The notes: generated by a model not told the origin, from the letters alone. Positions 7,342 to 13,356 are shown, numbered from the stretch's first letter. The stretch: 18,741 nucleotides of DNA from an uncultured Collinsella sp. (GCA_900547025.1 UREZ01000030.1:1-18741), one strand, 5' to 3'. Made by a program: numbers and translations.

Positions 7342-7794
7342 ATGATGAACGCAACGAATATGGTCCAGGGAAACCTTGCCCTTAAACTCGAGACGCCTGC
7401 AGAACCCACTTTTACGGTTGTTCAGGGTGGCCGCTCCGGCTTTCAGCCTTTGACCGTAAAGCCTGCTCGCAATCAGCAGGCTGTAGTTGCGCCGGCCCGC
7501 GTTGCCCTGAAGGTTCCGACGATTGTCGCCGTTGCCGTTGCGCTTACGCTCTTCGTTGTCCTCGCTACGTCGGTCTTTAGCGCTCGTCACGCCGCGTATG
7601 CCGAGTCCGTTTCCAACGTTACCTACGAGACTATTCGCGTTCAGCCTGGTGATTCTCTTTGGTCGCTTGCCGAGGAATATCCTATCGAAGGCCTTTCCAC
7701 GCAAGAGACTTCCGACATGATCCGTAACGTCAATCATCTGGAGCATGGTTCGCTCGCCGCCGGTGCGCATCTTAAGGTTCCTGCTCGTTCGTAA
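7342..7794 (+). CDS. Membrane-anchored LysM protein, probable SOS-induced division inhibitor (YneA/ChiZ-like)
   Basis: 150 residues: an N-terminal cytoplasmic part of about 57 residues, one membrane helix (about 58-80, VPTIVAVAVALTLFVVLAT), then a short extracytoplasmic LysM domain (about 97-147) with the hallmark RVQPGDSLWSLAEEY and AGAHLKVP. The architecture and position match Bacillus YneA and the mycobacterial LysM gene beside lexA (Rv2719c/ChiZ), both divergent from lexA and DNA-damage inducible; YneA delays division. Sequence identity outside LysM cannot be judged here, so the function is inferred from context. The ribosome binding site GAGAGGAG (7331-7338) lies 3 nt from ATG 7342 and 6 nt from ATG 7345; the second is equally possible as the start. 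Two or three LexA boxes cover its promoter. Confidence 0.85.
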   Translation: MMNATNMVQGNLALKLETPAEPTFTVVQGGRSGFQPLTVKPARNQQAVVAPARVALKVPTIVAVAVALTLFVVLATSVFSARHAAYAESVSNVTYETIRVQPGDSLWSLAEEYPIEGLSTQETSDMIRNVNHLEHGSLAAGAHLKVPARS

Positions 7795-7807
7795 TCATTA
7801 TCGCGCT

Positions 7808-7851
7808 GCGCATGGTACCCTTGTTATCGTTTAAGAGGAGGTACCATGCGC
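7808..7851. repeat. 12-bp perfect inverted repeat enclosing the nrdR ribosome binding site and start codon
   Basis: Arms GCGCATGGTACC (7808-7819) and GGTACCATGCGC (7840-7851) are perfect reverse complements separated by 20 nt. The right arm contains the nrdR ATG (7846-7848) and the last bases of its ribosome binding site GGAGG (7837-7841). In RNA the hairpin would hide the start codon. No T-run follows, so it is not a standard terminator. It could be a translational switch or a repressor site. Confidence 0.6.
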
Positions 7852-8289
7852 TGTCCCAAATGTGGCAAGGCACATACCCGCGTCGTTGATTCCCGTATGC
7901 AGGAGTCAAATAACACCATTAAGCGCCGTCGCGAATGTTGTTCGTGTAACTATCGCTTTACAACGTTTGAGCGATGCGAAGACCCAATCGAGGTCATTAA
8001 GTCAGACGGAACCAAGCAGCGGTTCGATCGCAATAAGCTGCTCGTCGGCTTGATGCGCGCCACCATCAAGCGTGATATCGATACTAAGAAGCTCAATGAG
8101 ATTATCGACGACATCGAGGTCGAGCTGCGCTCTCGCACGCTGACGGCCGTCACGTCCCATGAGTTGGGTGACATGGTGCTCAAGCGCTTGGCCAAGATCG
8201 ACAAGGTGGCCTACATCCGCTTTGCCTCGGTCTACCGCGATTTCAAAGACGTCGATGAGTTTCTGCAAGAGCTCGACAAGCTAAGGTGA
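7846..8289 (+). CDS. nrdR: Transcriptional repressor NrdR
   Basis: Zinc-ribbon/ATP-cone repressor that senses ATP/dATP and represses ribonucleotide reductase operons. 147 residues, normal for the family. The zinc ribbon has C3, C6 (CPKC) and C31, C34 (ECCSC); the signature VVDSR is followed by IKRRREC and YRFTTFER. The ATP-cone covers about residues 47-137 (VIKSDGTKQRFDRNKLLVGL onward). GGAGG precedes ATG 7846. It follows the LysM gene after 51 bp, and its stop overlaps the ribosome binding site of dut, so LysM gene-nrdR-dut may be one transcript. lexA / LysM gene / nrdR is a conserved actinobacterial arrangement and ties nucleotide supply to DNA damage control. Confidence 0.97.
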   Translation: MRCPKCGKAHTRVVDSRMQESNNTIKRRRECCSCNYRFTTFERCEDPIEVIKSDGTKQRFDRNKLLVGLMRATIKRDIDTKKLNEIIDDIEVELRSRTLTAVTSHELGDMVLKRLAKIDKVAYIRFASVYRDFKDVDEFLQELDKLR

Positions 8290-8293
8290 TTCC

Positions 8294-8737
8294 ATGTCCA
8301 ATATTACCGTCAACATAAAGCGTCTCGACCCCACCGTCGAGCTTCCCAAATACGCCCATCCCACCGATGCCGGCTTGGATCTGCGCTCCAACGAGGACTG
8401 CGTCCTGAAGCCCCTCGAACGCCGTCTGGTCTCTACTGGGTTGGCCATCGCCCTGCCCGACGGCTACGCCGGCTTTGTCCAGCCCCGCAGCGGTCTCGCC
8501 ATCAAACAGGGCCTGTCTATAGTTAACACGCCGGGCCTCATCGACGCCCACTACCGAGGAGAACTCAAGGTTATCCTCATCAACCTGGATCCCTCCAACA
8601 ACATCCAAATCAACAAAGGCGACCGCATAGCCCAACTCGTCATCCAAGAAGTCCCCACGGTTAACCTCATAGAAGTAGAAGAACTAGACGAAACCGACCG
8701 AGGCAACGGAGGCTTCGGCTCCAGCGGCGTCGCCTAG
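8294..8737 (+). CDS. dut: Deoxyuridine 5'-triphosphate nucleotidohydrolase (dUTPase)
   Basis: Hydrolyses dUTP to dUMP and PPi, keeping uracil out of DNA and feeding dTMP synthesis; acts as a trimer. 147 residues with all five motifs: DAGLDL (25-30), PRSGLA (64-69), NTPGLIDAHYRGEL (78-91, with catalytic Asp84 and Tyr87), GDRIAQLV (109-116) and the C-terminal RGNGGFGSSG (136-145). AAGGTGA, overlapping the nrdR stop, is the ribosome binding site. Base use is odd: from about 8615 onward many codons end in A (ATA, GTA, CTA, CGA, GAA), which neighbouring genes mostly avoid, although the protein is complete and normal. A long palindrome begins 16 bp after the stop. Confidence 0.96.
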   Translation: MSNITVNIKRLDPTVELPKYAHPTDAGLDLRSNEDCVLKPLERRLVSTGLAIALPDGYAGFVQPRSGLAIKQGLSIVNTPGLIDAHYRGELKVILINLDPSNNIQINKGDRIAQLVIQEVPTVNLIEVEELDETDRGNGGFGSSGVA

Positions 8738-8753
8738 GGGCGCTCGTATCCCT

Positions 8754-8856
8754 CCCGCCCGCCTCTCACACATATCATTCCATGCTCAAACATTCTCGCT
8801 TCGCTTCGCTCGCTGCGAAACTGCGCGTGGAACGATATGTGTGAGAGGCGGGCGGG
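8754..8856 (+). repeat. Palindromic element A (3' of dut)
   Basis: 28-bp arms (8754-8781 and 8829-8856) pair with a single mismatch. The outer part starts CCCGCCCGCCTCTCACAC; the inner part is ATATCATTCC pairing with GGAACGATAT. The centre (8783-8827, 45 nt) contains TGCTCAAACATTCTCGC and ends TGCGAAACTGCGCG. The reverse complement of this core is the core of element B, apart from 9 extra nucleotides in a CGCTT/CGCTCG repeat tract. The element begins 16 bp after the dut stop. A 28-bp stem could stop transcription or protect the mRNA 3' end, but there is no clean T-run. Confidence 0.85.
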
Positions 8857-8889
8857 CGGCTACTCGCTTGAAACAATATTTACTTTTCT

Positions 8890-8938
8890 AGTAAGCCGAC
8901 GCTACAAAGGGACCGTCCCCTTGTAGCGTCGGCTTACT
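8890..8938. repeat. 49-bp near-perfect palindrome (element C)
   Basis: Perfect 18-bp arms (8890-8907 and 8921-8938, beginning AGTAAGCCGACG) enclose one A/C mismatch, a further 5-bp stem GGGAC/GTCCC and a single central C. Both flanks are A+T-rich, so it may serve as a two-way terminator for the convergent genes. It could also be a copy of a dispersed palindromic repeat; GGGACCGTCCC-type centres recur, from memory, in intergenic repeats of several bacteria. Neither reading is proven. Confidence 0.75.
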
Positions 8939-9014
8939 GTATTTATATTTTCTGGTTCCCCTTTGCAGATTTTACTGGTGGGGAATCTGGTATAGCTGCT
9001 AGTACGTTAACGCA

Positions 9015-9116
9015 GCTAGCCTGCGGGAGGCCCTATATATCGTCCCGCGCGCAGTTTCGCAGCGAAGCGAGAATGTTTGAGCACGGGATGATATATAGGG
9101 CCTCCCGCAGGCTAGC
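9015..9116 (-). repeat. Palindromic element B (3' of the glycosyltransferase gene)
   Basis: 33-bp arms (9015-9047 and 9084-9116) pair with a single mismatch. The outer part, starting GCTAGCCTGCGGGAGG, is unrelated to the outer stem of element A. The core (9048-9083, 36 nt) runs from CGCGCAGTTTCGCAG to GAGAATGTTTGAGCA and is the reverse complement of the core of element A, lacking 9 nt. The inner stem ATATCGTCCCG/CGGGATGATAT differs from element A at two positions that change together and keep pairing. It begins 13 bp after the stop of the minus-strand glycosyltransferase gene and has the same orientation to that gene as element A has to dut. Confidence 0.85.
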
Positions 9117-9129
9117 GGACATTAAGACC

Positions 9130-10431
9130 CTAGCGAATATGCGCGGGTTTATCGCCCCAGTAGAAGCGGCAGAAGGCTCGTTTGCGCTTTTGGGGCTTGC
9201 CTACGAGCTCCATGGTTGCGATGGCGATGTCTTTGGCAGCGTGAGGGCGGCGTAGTACTTCGCCGTTGATGAGTAGGGCTTTGAGTGATTCGGGATGGTC
9301 GTGCAAGTGACGTAGGGTTACGATGAGTTCTCGTGCGGTGGTGACATGCATGCTGGCGCCCATGCCGGTGAGCATCGTGGTGTTGGCCTTTTCCTGACCG
9401 TATGATTTGCCCAGTAGGATCATCGGCAGATGCGCGCACAGGCACTCGGTGACGGTGAGCCCGCCCGATTTGAGGATTGCCAGGTCGCAGCCGTGCATGA
9501 GGGCCGCCATGTCGTCCACGTAGTCCAGAACCGTGACGTTTTCGAGCTTCATGGCGTCGAAGAGCGTCTTGAGGCGGGTGGCGTATTCCTCATCCTTGCC
9601 CGGCAAAAAGACAAAGTGCATGTCCTCGAAGCTGCGCAGGAAGGGGAGTGTGCGGTCCATCTCCGCGCGAAAGCGAACGTACGGTTGAGGCAAACTGGCA
9701 CCGGCCATCACCAACACAACGGTCTTGTCAGCGGGGAGATTGAACTTCTCGAGTTCTTCCTCGCGATTGTAGTCCGTATCAAACCCGGCGCGAATGGGGA
9801 TGCCTGTAATGCGGATTTTGGTCTCGGGAACTTTACGGGGGCGAAGTGTCTCGGCCATAAATTCGTTGGCTACGCAGAACAGATCGGTGTCCTTGTGGGG
9901 CCAAAAGCCTTCGACTTCATAGTCTGTTGGTACGCAGATGACGGGATAATCGATACCCGTGATGACGCGGGCACCCACAGCGACGTTGGCCGCCGTGATG
10001 TGTGTTGCGACCACGGCTATGGGCCTGCGGGTGCGGACATATTCGTTGAAGGCAGGGAACATAATACGTGACCATGCCGTGCCTCCGCCCCAGAGCAGAT
10101 GTCCCGTAAACGTGTATCGCCAGGTTAGGTCATATATGGGACGCGTGGCGCCGGTAAACGACGCTGCTGTTTTATTACCATCGAACCTAATGCGTCCAAA
10201 ATCGAGGATATCCAGGACTTCGATCTCAACATCCTCAGGGATTCCCTTGGTGCCGAGGATAAGGTCAAATGCTTGTGCAATCGCGTTGGCGGCGGCTTTG
10301 TGGCCCGATCCAACCGATGCGTGTACAATGGTTACTAGGGGTTTTTGTGCAGGTGAAACGGTCATTTGCTCCGGTTGGGGAGTGGCTTGCATGGGCAGGG
10401 GAGCGCTATTGCTCGTCTGCGTTTGATCCAT
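9130..10431 (-). CDS. MGDG-synthase family glycosyltransferase (diacylglycerol glycosyltransferase-like, GT28)
   Basis: 433 residues. The N-terminal MGDG_synth domain begins with VTIVHASVGSGHKAAANAI (33-51), the acceptor-side glycine/histidine motif of this family. The C-terminal GT28 half has CDLAILKSGGLTVTECL, the sugar-nucleotide site. Relatives such as Bacillus UgtP build glucosyl-diacylglycerols from UDP-glucose on the cytoplasmic face of the membrane; plant homologues make galactolipids. The exact sugar cannot be read from the sequence. There are no membrane helices or signal peptide. The start ATG 10431 has AAGGGGAG 6 nt upstream; the open frame extends to 10848, but that part lies across the trxB start and is not family-like. 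It is divergent from trxB, and element B follows its stop. Confidence 0.88.
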   Translation of the reverse strand: MDQTQTSNSAPLPMQATPQPEQMTVSPAQKPLVTIVHASVGSGHKAAANAIAQAFDLILGTKGIPEDVEIEVLDILDFGRIRFDGNKTAASFTGATRPIYDLTWRYTFTGHLLWGGGTAWSRIMFPAFNEYVRTRRPIAVVATHITAANVAVGARVITGIDYPVICVPTDYEVEGFWPHKDTDLFCVANEFMAETLRPRKVPETKIRITGIPIRAGFDTDYNREEELEKFNLPADKTVVLVMAGASLPQPYVRFRAEMDRTLPFLRSFEDMHFVFLPGKDEEYATRLKTLFDAMKLENVTVLDYVDDMAALMHGCDLAILKSGGLTVTECLCAHLPMILLGKSYGQEKANTTMLTGMGASMHVTTARELIVTLRHLHDHPESLKALLINGEVLRRPHAAKDIAIATMELVGKPQKRKRAFCRFYWGDKPAHIR

Positions 10432-10548
10432 CGATAACTCCCCTTCAGCTTTGTTACGCGATTTATCATTGTAGTGCATGAGTGTCATGTTCACGTAAAT
10501 TTGGGTATGAGCGCAAAGAACGACAACGTTTCGACGAGAGGATTCTTC

Positions 10549-11487
10549 ATGACTACCGATCAGCCGATTGATGTTGCGATTATCGGTGGAGGCCCCGCGG
10601 GCTATGCTGCCGCCATTTACGCTGCGCGTGCCAACCTGACGACGGCCGTGATTGAGCAGGGCATGTCGGGTGGACAGATCGCCACGACCAATGAAGTCGA
10701 GAACTATCCGGGCATTCCGCTCTTGAGTGGCGCCGAACTCGGCGAGCGTTTTCAGCAGCATGCAGAGGGCTTGGGAGCTCAGGTCGCATGGAGCATGGTT
10801 ACGGGTATCGATTACGATGCCGATGCAGCGCTGTTTACGGTGCATCACGATATGGGCGATACGCTGGCCTCGAGCGTTATCGCTTGCATGGGTGCCACGC
10901 CGCGATCTGCTGGTTTTGTTGGCGAGGATACGTATCGCGGTCGTGGCGTTTCATATTGCGCAACATGTGACGGCATGTTCTTCCGCGGCAAACAGGTCTT
11001 TGTCATCGGCGGCGGCAATGCTGCCTGCGAGGAGGCTCTGTTCCTGTCAGATATTGCCAGCAGTGTGACCATCGTGCTGCGCCGCGACCAGTTTCGTGCG
11101 CCTGATGGTGTTGTTCAGAAAGTACTCGAAAAGGACAATATTACAGTTAGGTACCAAACTAGTATTGTTGAACTTTCTGGTGAAGCGATGCCAACGACGA
11201 TTGCCTTTAAGGACAATGCATCCGGGGAAATTCATACCGAGTCATTTGAACCTGGCTCGTTTGGCATTTTTGTCTTTACCGGCACGCAACCCCATACCGA
11301 GCTTGTTGAGCATTTAGTCGATCTGGCGCCTGATGGCGGCATTCTGACTGATGAATCCATGGCGACACGCACGCCAGGTCTATTCGCTGCTGGCGACATC
11401 CGTTCCAAACGCTTACGCCAGGTTGTGACCGCCGTTTCTGACGGAGCCATAGCAGCAACGAGCGCATACGCGTTTCTCCGCGGATAA
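10549..11487 (+). CDS. trxB: Thioredoxin-disulfide reductase
   Basis: FAD/NADPH enzyme that reduces thioredoxin. 312 residues, the usual size. The FAD-binding motif is IIGGGPAGYAAAIYAARA (11-28), the redox centre CATCD has C137 and C140, and the NADPH-binding motif is VIGGGNAACEEALF (152-165). The second FAD motif, GLFAAGDIRS, lies near the C-terminus, followed by RQVVTAVSDGAIAA. ATG 10549 has AGAGGA upstream. An in-frame ATG at 10474 would add 25 non-family residues and was rejected. The gene stands alone, with a strong terminator 41 bp after its stop. The 117-bp gap to the divergent glycosyltransferase gene must hold both promoters; I see no confident hexamer pair there. Confidence 0.95.
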   Translation: MTTDQPIDVAIIGGGPAGYAAAIYAARANLTTAVIEQGMSGGQIATTNEVENYPGIPLLSGAELGERFQQHAEGLGAQVAWSMVTGIDYDADAALFTVHHDMGDTLASSVIACMGATPRSAGFVGEDTYRGRGVSYCATCDGMFFRGKQVFVIGGGNAACEEALFLSDIASSVTIVLRRDQFRAPDGVVQKVLEKDNITVRYQTSIVELSGEAMPTTIAFKDNASGEIHTESFEPGSFGIFVFTGTQPHTELVEHLVDLAPDGGILTDESMATRTPGLFAAGDIRSKRLRQVVTAVSDGAIAATSAYAFLRG

Positions 11488-11528
11488 GTACGATAATATA
11501 TCTTATGTAAGGTTGCTATCTTTAAAAC

Positions 11529-11572
11529 AAAGTGGTTGGACGGTGCATCAATGTGCTGTCCAACCACTTTTA
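11529..11572 (+). terminator. Rho-independent terminator after trxB
   Basis: A 13-bp perfect stem, AAAGTGGTTGGAC (11529-11541) with GTCCAACCACTTT (11558-11570), a 16-nt loop, then a short T-run. It lies 41 bp after the trxB stop. Confidence 0.8.
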
Positions 11573-11575
11573 CTT

Positions 11576-11618
11576 GCCGGCTATATGGTATGCAAAACTA
11601 GATAACCTAGAATACAAT
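11576..11618 (+). promoter_or_regulatory. Dyad and -10 region upstream of the DUF1836 gene
   Basis: An imperfect dyad, TATATGGT (11582-11589) - 7 nt - ACTAGATA (11597-11604), lies in the expected -35 region, followed by a -10-like TACAAT (11613-11618). GTATGCAAAACTAGATA (11588-11604) matches 16 of 17 bases of a site upstream of degV (13261-13277), and GCCG plus CTAT precede it in both places. A shared regulator is possible; the DUF1836 protein itself is a candidate. Confidence 0.45.
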
Positions 11619-11642
11619 ATAGCTAATGAACGGAGGATCCTT

Positions 11643-12254
11643 ATGAACCACGCCAAACGCGTTATCCCGATGTCCGATACATCGGTCAGCATTAAGCCTG
11701 AGGATATTCAGCCCACTGTGCTGCCCGATGCATTTATTCAGTCCGATATCGTGCGCAAACTTAATACGTTGAGTCTGCCGCGCTATAACCAGTTGCCCAA
11801 TGTGACGCTCTACCGCGACCAGGTTATTGAGTATGTTGCGCTGTGGATGGAGCCGCTGTCCATTTGCGTTGAGCAGCCTGTCATTACGCCATCGATGATC
11901 AATAACTATGTGAAGGTCGGCCTGGTGCCTGCTCCGGTCAAAAAGCAATATGGCCGCGAGCAGATTGCCCGCCTGATCGCTATCTGCATCTTTAAGCAGG
12001 TGCTACCTATTGCTGCGGTGCAGGCACTCTTTAACATTCAGCGTTTGAGCTACGATGCCCCGACGGCCTTTGATTATGTGGTCGATCAGCTCGAGGCATC
12101 GATTCGTTCGGCGTTTTCCGTCGAGCAGACGCCGGTTCCCGATACGGCGCATCAGGTAACGCGTGAGTCGCTGCTTGTGCGCAGCGCGGTTTCATCCTTT
12201 GTTTCGAAGGCTTACTTGATGAGCTATCTCAAGTTCAACGGGTTTAATAGCTAG
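11643..12254 (+). CDS. DUF1836 family putative DNA-binding regulator
   Basis: 203 residues. The centre (about 79-125), ITPSMINNYVKVGLVPAP followed by KKQYGREQIARLIAICIFKQ and LPIAAV, is the DUF1836 signature. It reads like a MerR-type winged helix: a recognition helix after ITPSMINNY, then a wing with a K..YGREQIARL pattern. The rest has no recognised domain; there is no signal peptide or membrane helix. ATG 11643 is preceded by GGAGGA at good spacing. The function is not established for the family; a transcriptional role is inferred from the fold. It ends in a strong terminator shared with the convergent degV, and its upstream dyad resembles the one upstream of degV. Confidence 0.82.
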   Translation: MNHAKRVIPMSDTSVSIKPEDIQPTVLPDAFIQSDIVRKLNTLSLPRYNQLPNVTLYRDQVIEYVALWMEPLSICVEQPVITPSMINNYVKVGLVPAPVKKQYGREQIARLIAICIFKQVLPIAAVQALFNIQRLSYDAPTAFDYVVDQLEASIRSAFSVEQTPVPDTAHQVTRESLLVRSAVSSFVSKAYLMSYLKFNGFNS

Positions 12255-12263
12255 CCGACGTAT

Positions 12264-12313
12264 AAAACGGGCGGGACAAAGAGCCATCTGTCGCTTTGTC
12301 CCGCCCGTTTTTT
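12264..12313. terminator. Bidirectional terminator between DUF1836 gene and degV
   Basis: An 18-bp perfect stem, AAAACGGGCGGGACAAAG (12264-12281) pairing with 12294-12311, a 12-nt loop, and T-runs on either strand (TTTTTT at 12308-12313 on +, TTTT on -). It serves both convergent genes. Confidence 0.9.
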
Positions 12314-12326
12314 GCTTGGTTGGACT

Positions 12327-13193
12327 TTATTTGCCCGAAGCTACGCCCATGCCGTAGCCGATGATCAGGCCGTGCATCTCGGCGTAATAGGAATCCAGGC
12401 CGTTACAGGGCATGATGATGGTTTTGGAGCCGGGCCAATGCTCGACTATGCGGTCAGTAAGCGCCTGGGCTCCAGCTTCGTTCTCAACGTGATCGATGAC
12501 GACCTCGCCGCCGGCAAAACCCTCGGCTTCCATGGTATCGATGATCTTGTTGAGCATCTTCTTTTCGCCACGCGTGTGCCCGACGAGTTCGATTTTACCG
12601 GCCTCACTCGCTGTGCCCAAAATGCGGATATTGAGCTTGTTGGCAATGACGCCGGCTGCCTTAGGGATACGTCCAGCTTTGGCGAGGTTTTCGTAATTGC
12701 ACAAACTGAAGAGGATTTTGCTGTTCTGCTCAAGGCTATCGAAGTATGCGCAAGCATCCTCGAATGAGACATTCGGATTGCTTGCAAGATAGCGGTCGAA
12801 CAGCAAGAAAATGAGGTCCATTTTGCCGCCAGCTGCGCGTGAATTGACTAGATGAATCTGTCGGTCGGGCTCCTCGGCAAGAACCATATCGCGAGCCGTG
12901 GCTGCCGCGTTGTAGCTGCCCGACACGCCCTCAGAGATCGGCATGCAGATGGTCTTGTCTGCCAATTTGAAGAGCTCGGCCCACTCCCCTACGCTGGGAC
13001 AAGCGCTCGAAGAAGCGTCCGTCTCCGCCTGAACAGCGCAGTTGAGCTCATGAACATCGAGCGAAAGGTCATCGACGAATTCACGCTCCCCCACTCGAAT
13101 TTTGAGGGGCGCAAATGCAAAAGTGGTATGGGGTGCGGTCGGTTGCCAATCGCGGAGGTTGCAGCTTGAATCTGAGATAAGTGCCCAGCTCAT
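12327..13193 (-). CDS. DegV family fatty-acid-binding protein
   Basis: 288 residues with the DegV fold. The N-terminus ALISDSSCNL is the family start (D-S-x-x-L), the PISEGVSGSYNAA stretch (around 84-97) is the ligand-binding G-x-S-G-S/T-Y motif, and the final part (MHGLIIGYGMGVASG) corresponds to the usual C-terminal glycine-rich H-x-G segment. DegV/FakB proteins hold a fatty acid and can present it to the kinase FakA for entry into phospholipid synthesis; no fakA gene is in the window, so this role is inferred only. AAAGGA lies 7 nt upstream of ATG 13193. Upstream lie a perfect TATAAT -10 (13223-13228, minus) without a good -35, and a long dyad. Confidence 0.9.
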   Translation of the reverse strand: MSWALISDSSCNLRDWQPTAPHTTFAFAPLKIRVGEREFVDDLSLDVHELNCAVQAETDASSSACPSVGEWAELFKLADKTICMPISEGVSGSYNAAATARDMVLAEEPDRQIHLVNSRAAGGKMDLIFLLFDRYLASNPNVSFEDACAYFDSLEQNSKILFSLCNYENLAKAGRIPKAAGVIANKLNIRILGTASEAGKIELVGHTRGEKKMLNKIIDTMEAEGFAGGEVVIDHVENEAGAQALTDRIVEHWPGSKTIIMPCNGLDSYYAEMHGLIIGYGMGVASGK

Positions 13194-13222
13194 AGAGGGT
13201 CCTTTCTAATTGCTCCCATACA

Positions 13223-13282
13223 ATTATAGCCTTCTTGCTGACTAATTGGGCCGCTATCTAGTATTCAAAACTAGATAGCGGC
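13223..13282 (-). promoter_or_regulatory. degV upstream region: 13-bp dyad and TATAAT
   Basis: A perfect inverted repeat, GCCGCTATCTAGT (13250-13262) - 7 nt - ACTAGATAGCGGC (13270-13282), lies upstream of a consensus -10, TATAAT (minus strand, 13228-13223). No good -35 hexamer precedes that -10, which fits a promoter needing an activator. The dyad is related to the one upstream of the DUF1836 gene. A terminator role is less likely because there is no T-run and the NlpC gene already has its own terminator. Confidence 0.5.
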
Positions 13283-13295
13283 TTGCACTAAAGAC

Positions 13296-13333
13296 AAAAA
13301 ATGGACCCCATGGCTCAAAGCCACGAGGTCCAT
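13296..13333 (-). terminator. Rho-independent terminator after the NlpC/P60 gene
   Basis: On the minus strand, ATGGACCTCGTGGCT pairs with AGCCATGGGGTCCAT (two imperfect positions) around a 3-nt loop, followed by TTTTTT (plus-strand A-run 13296-13301). It lies just after the NlpC/P60 stop codon. Confidence 0.8.
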
Positions 13334-13356
13334 ATCCGTTTGCTTTATCTGAATAC

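Larger units (their letters stand above)
8738..9129. other. Gene-free, palindrome-rich island between convergent genes
   Basis: 392 bp without a credible gene, between the stop codons of dut and the glycosyltransferase gene. It holds two ~100-bp palindromes with a common core, a 49-bp near-perfect palindrome between them, and smaller dyads: TTCCCC (8956-8961) with GGGGAA (8980-8985), and TAGCTGC (8993-8999) with GCAGCTA (9012-9018). No transposase fragment is visible. A 60-codon open frame at 9073-9255 runs through the right palindrome and antisense to the glycosyltransferase gene, and has no features of a gene. Confidence 0.8.

Noticed and set aside
8754..9116. Insertion sequence or MITE with terminal inverted repeats
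   Set aside because: There is no transposase remnant, the outer ends of elements A and B do not match each other, and I see no target duplication. A mobile origin is not excluded, but a standard IS or MITE is not supported.
8754..9116. CRISPR array or integron attC sites
   Set aside because: Only two copies in opposite orientation, no regular spacers, no cas genes; and the conserved part is the centre, not the ends as in attC.
9073..9255. Small plus-strand open frame through element B
   Set aside because: It crosses the palindrome and the end of the glycosyltransferase gene; no ribosome binding site. The shared core occurs in the other element without a matching reading frame.
9430..10071. 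Plus-strand open frame opposite the glycosyltransferase gene (213 codons)
   Set aside because: Antisense to a recognised family protein; no start signal and no domain.
13250..13282. Terminator reading of the 13-bp inverted repeat before degV
   Set aside because: No T-run on either side, and the NlpC/P60 gene already has its own terminator 14 bp away; similarity to the DUF1836 upstream site favours an operator.
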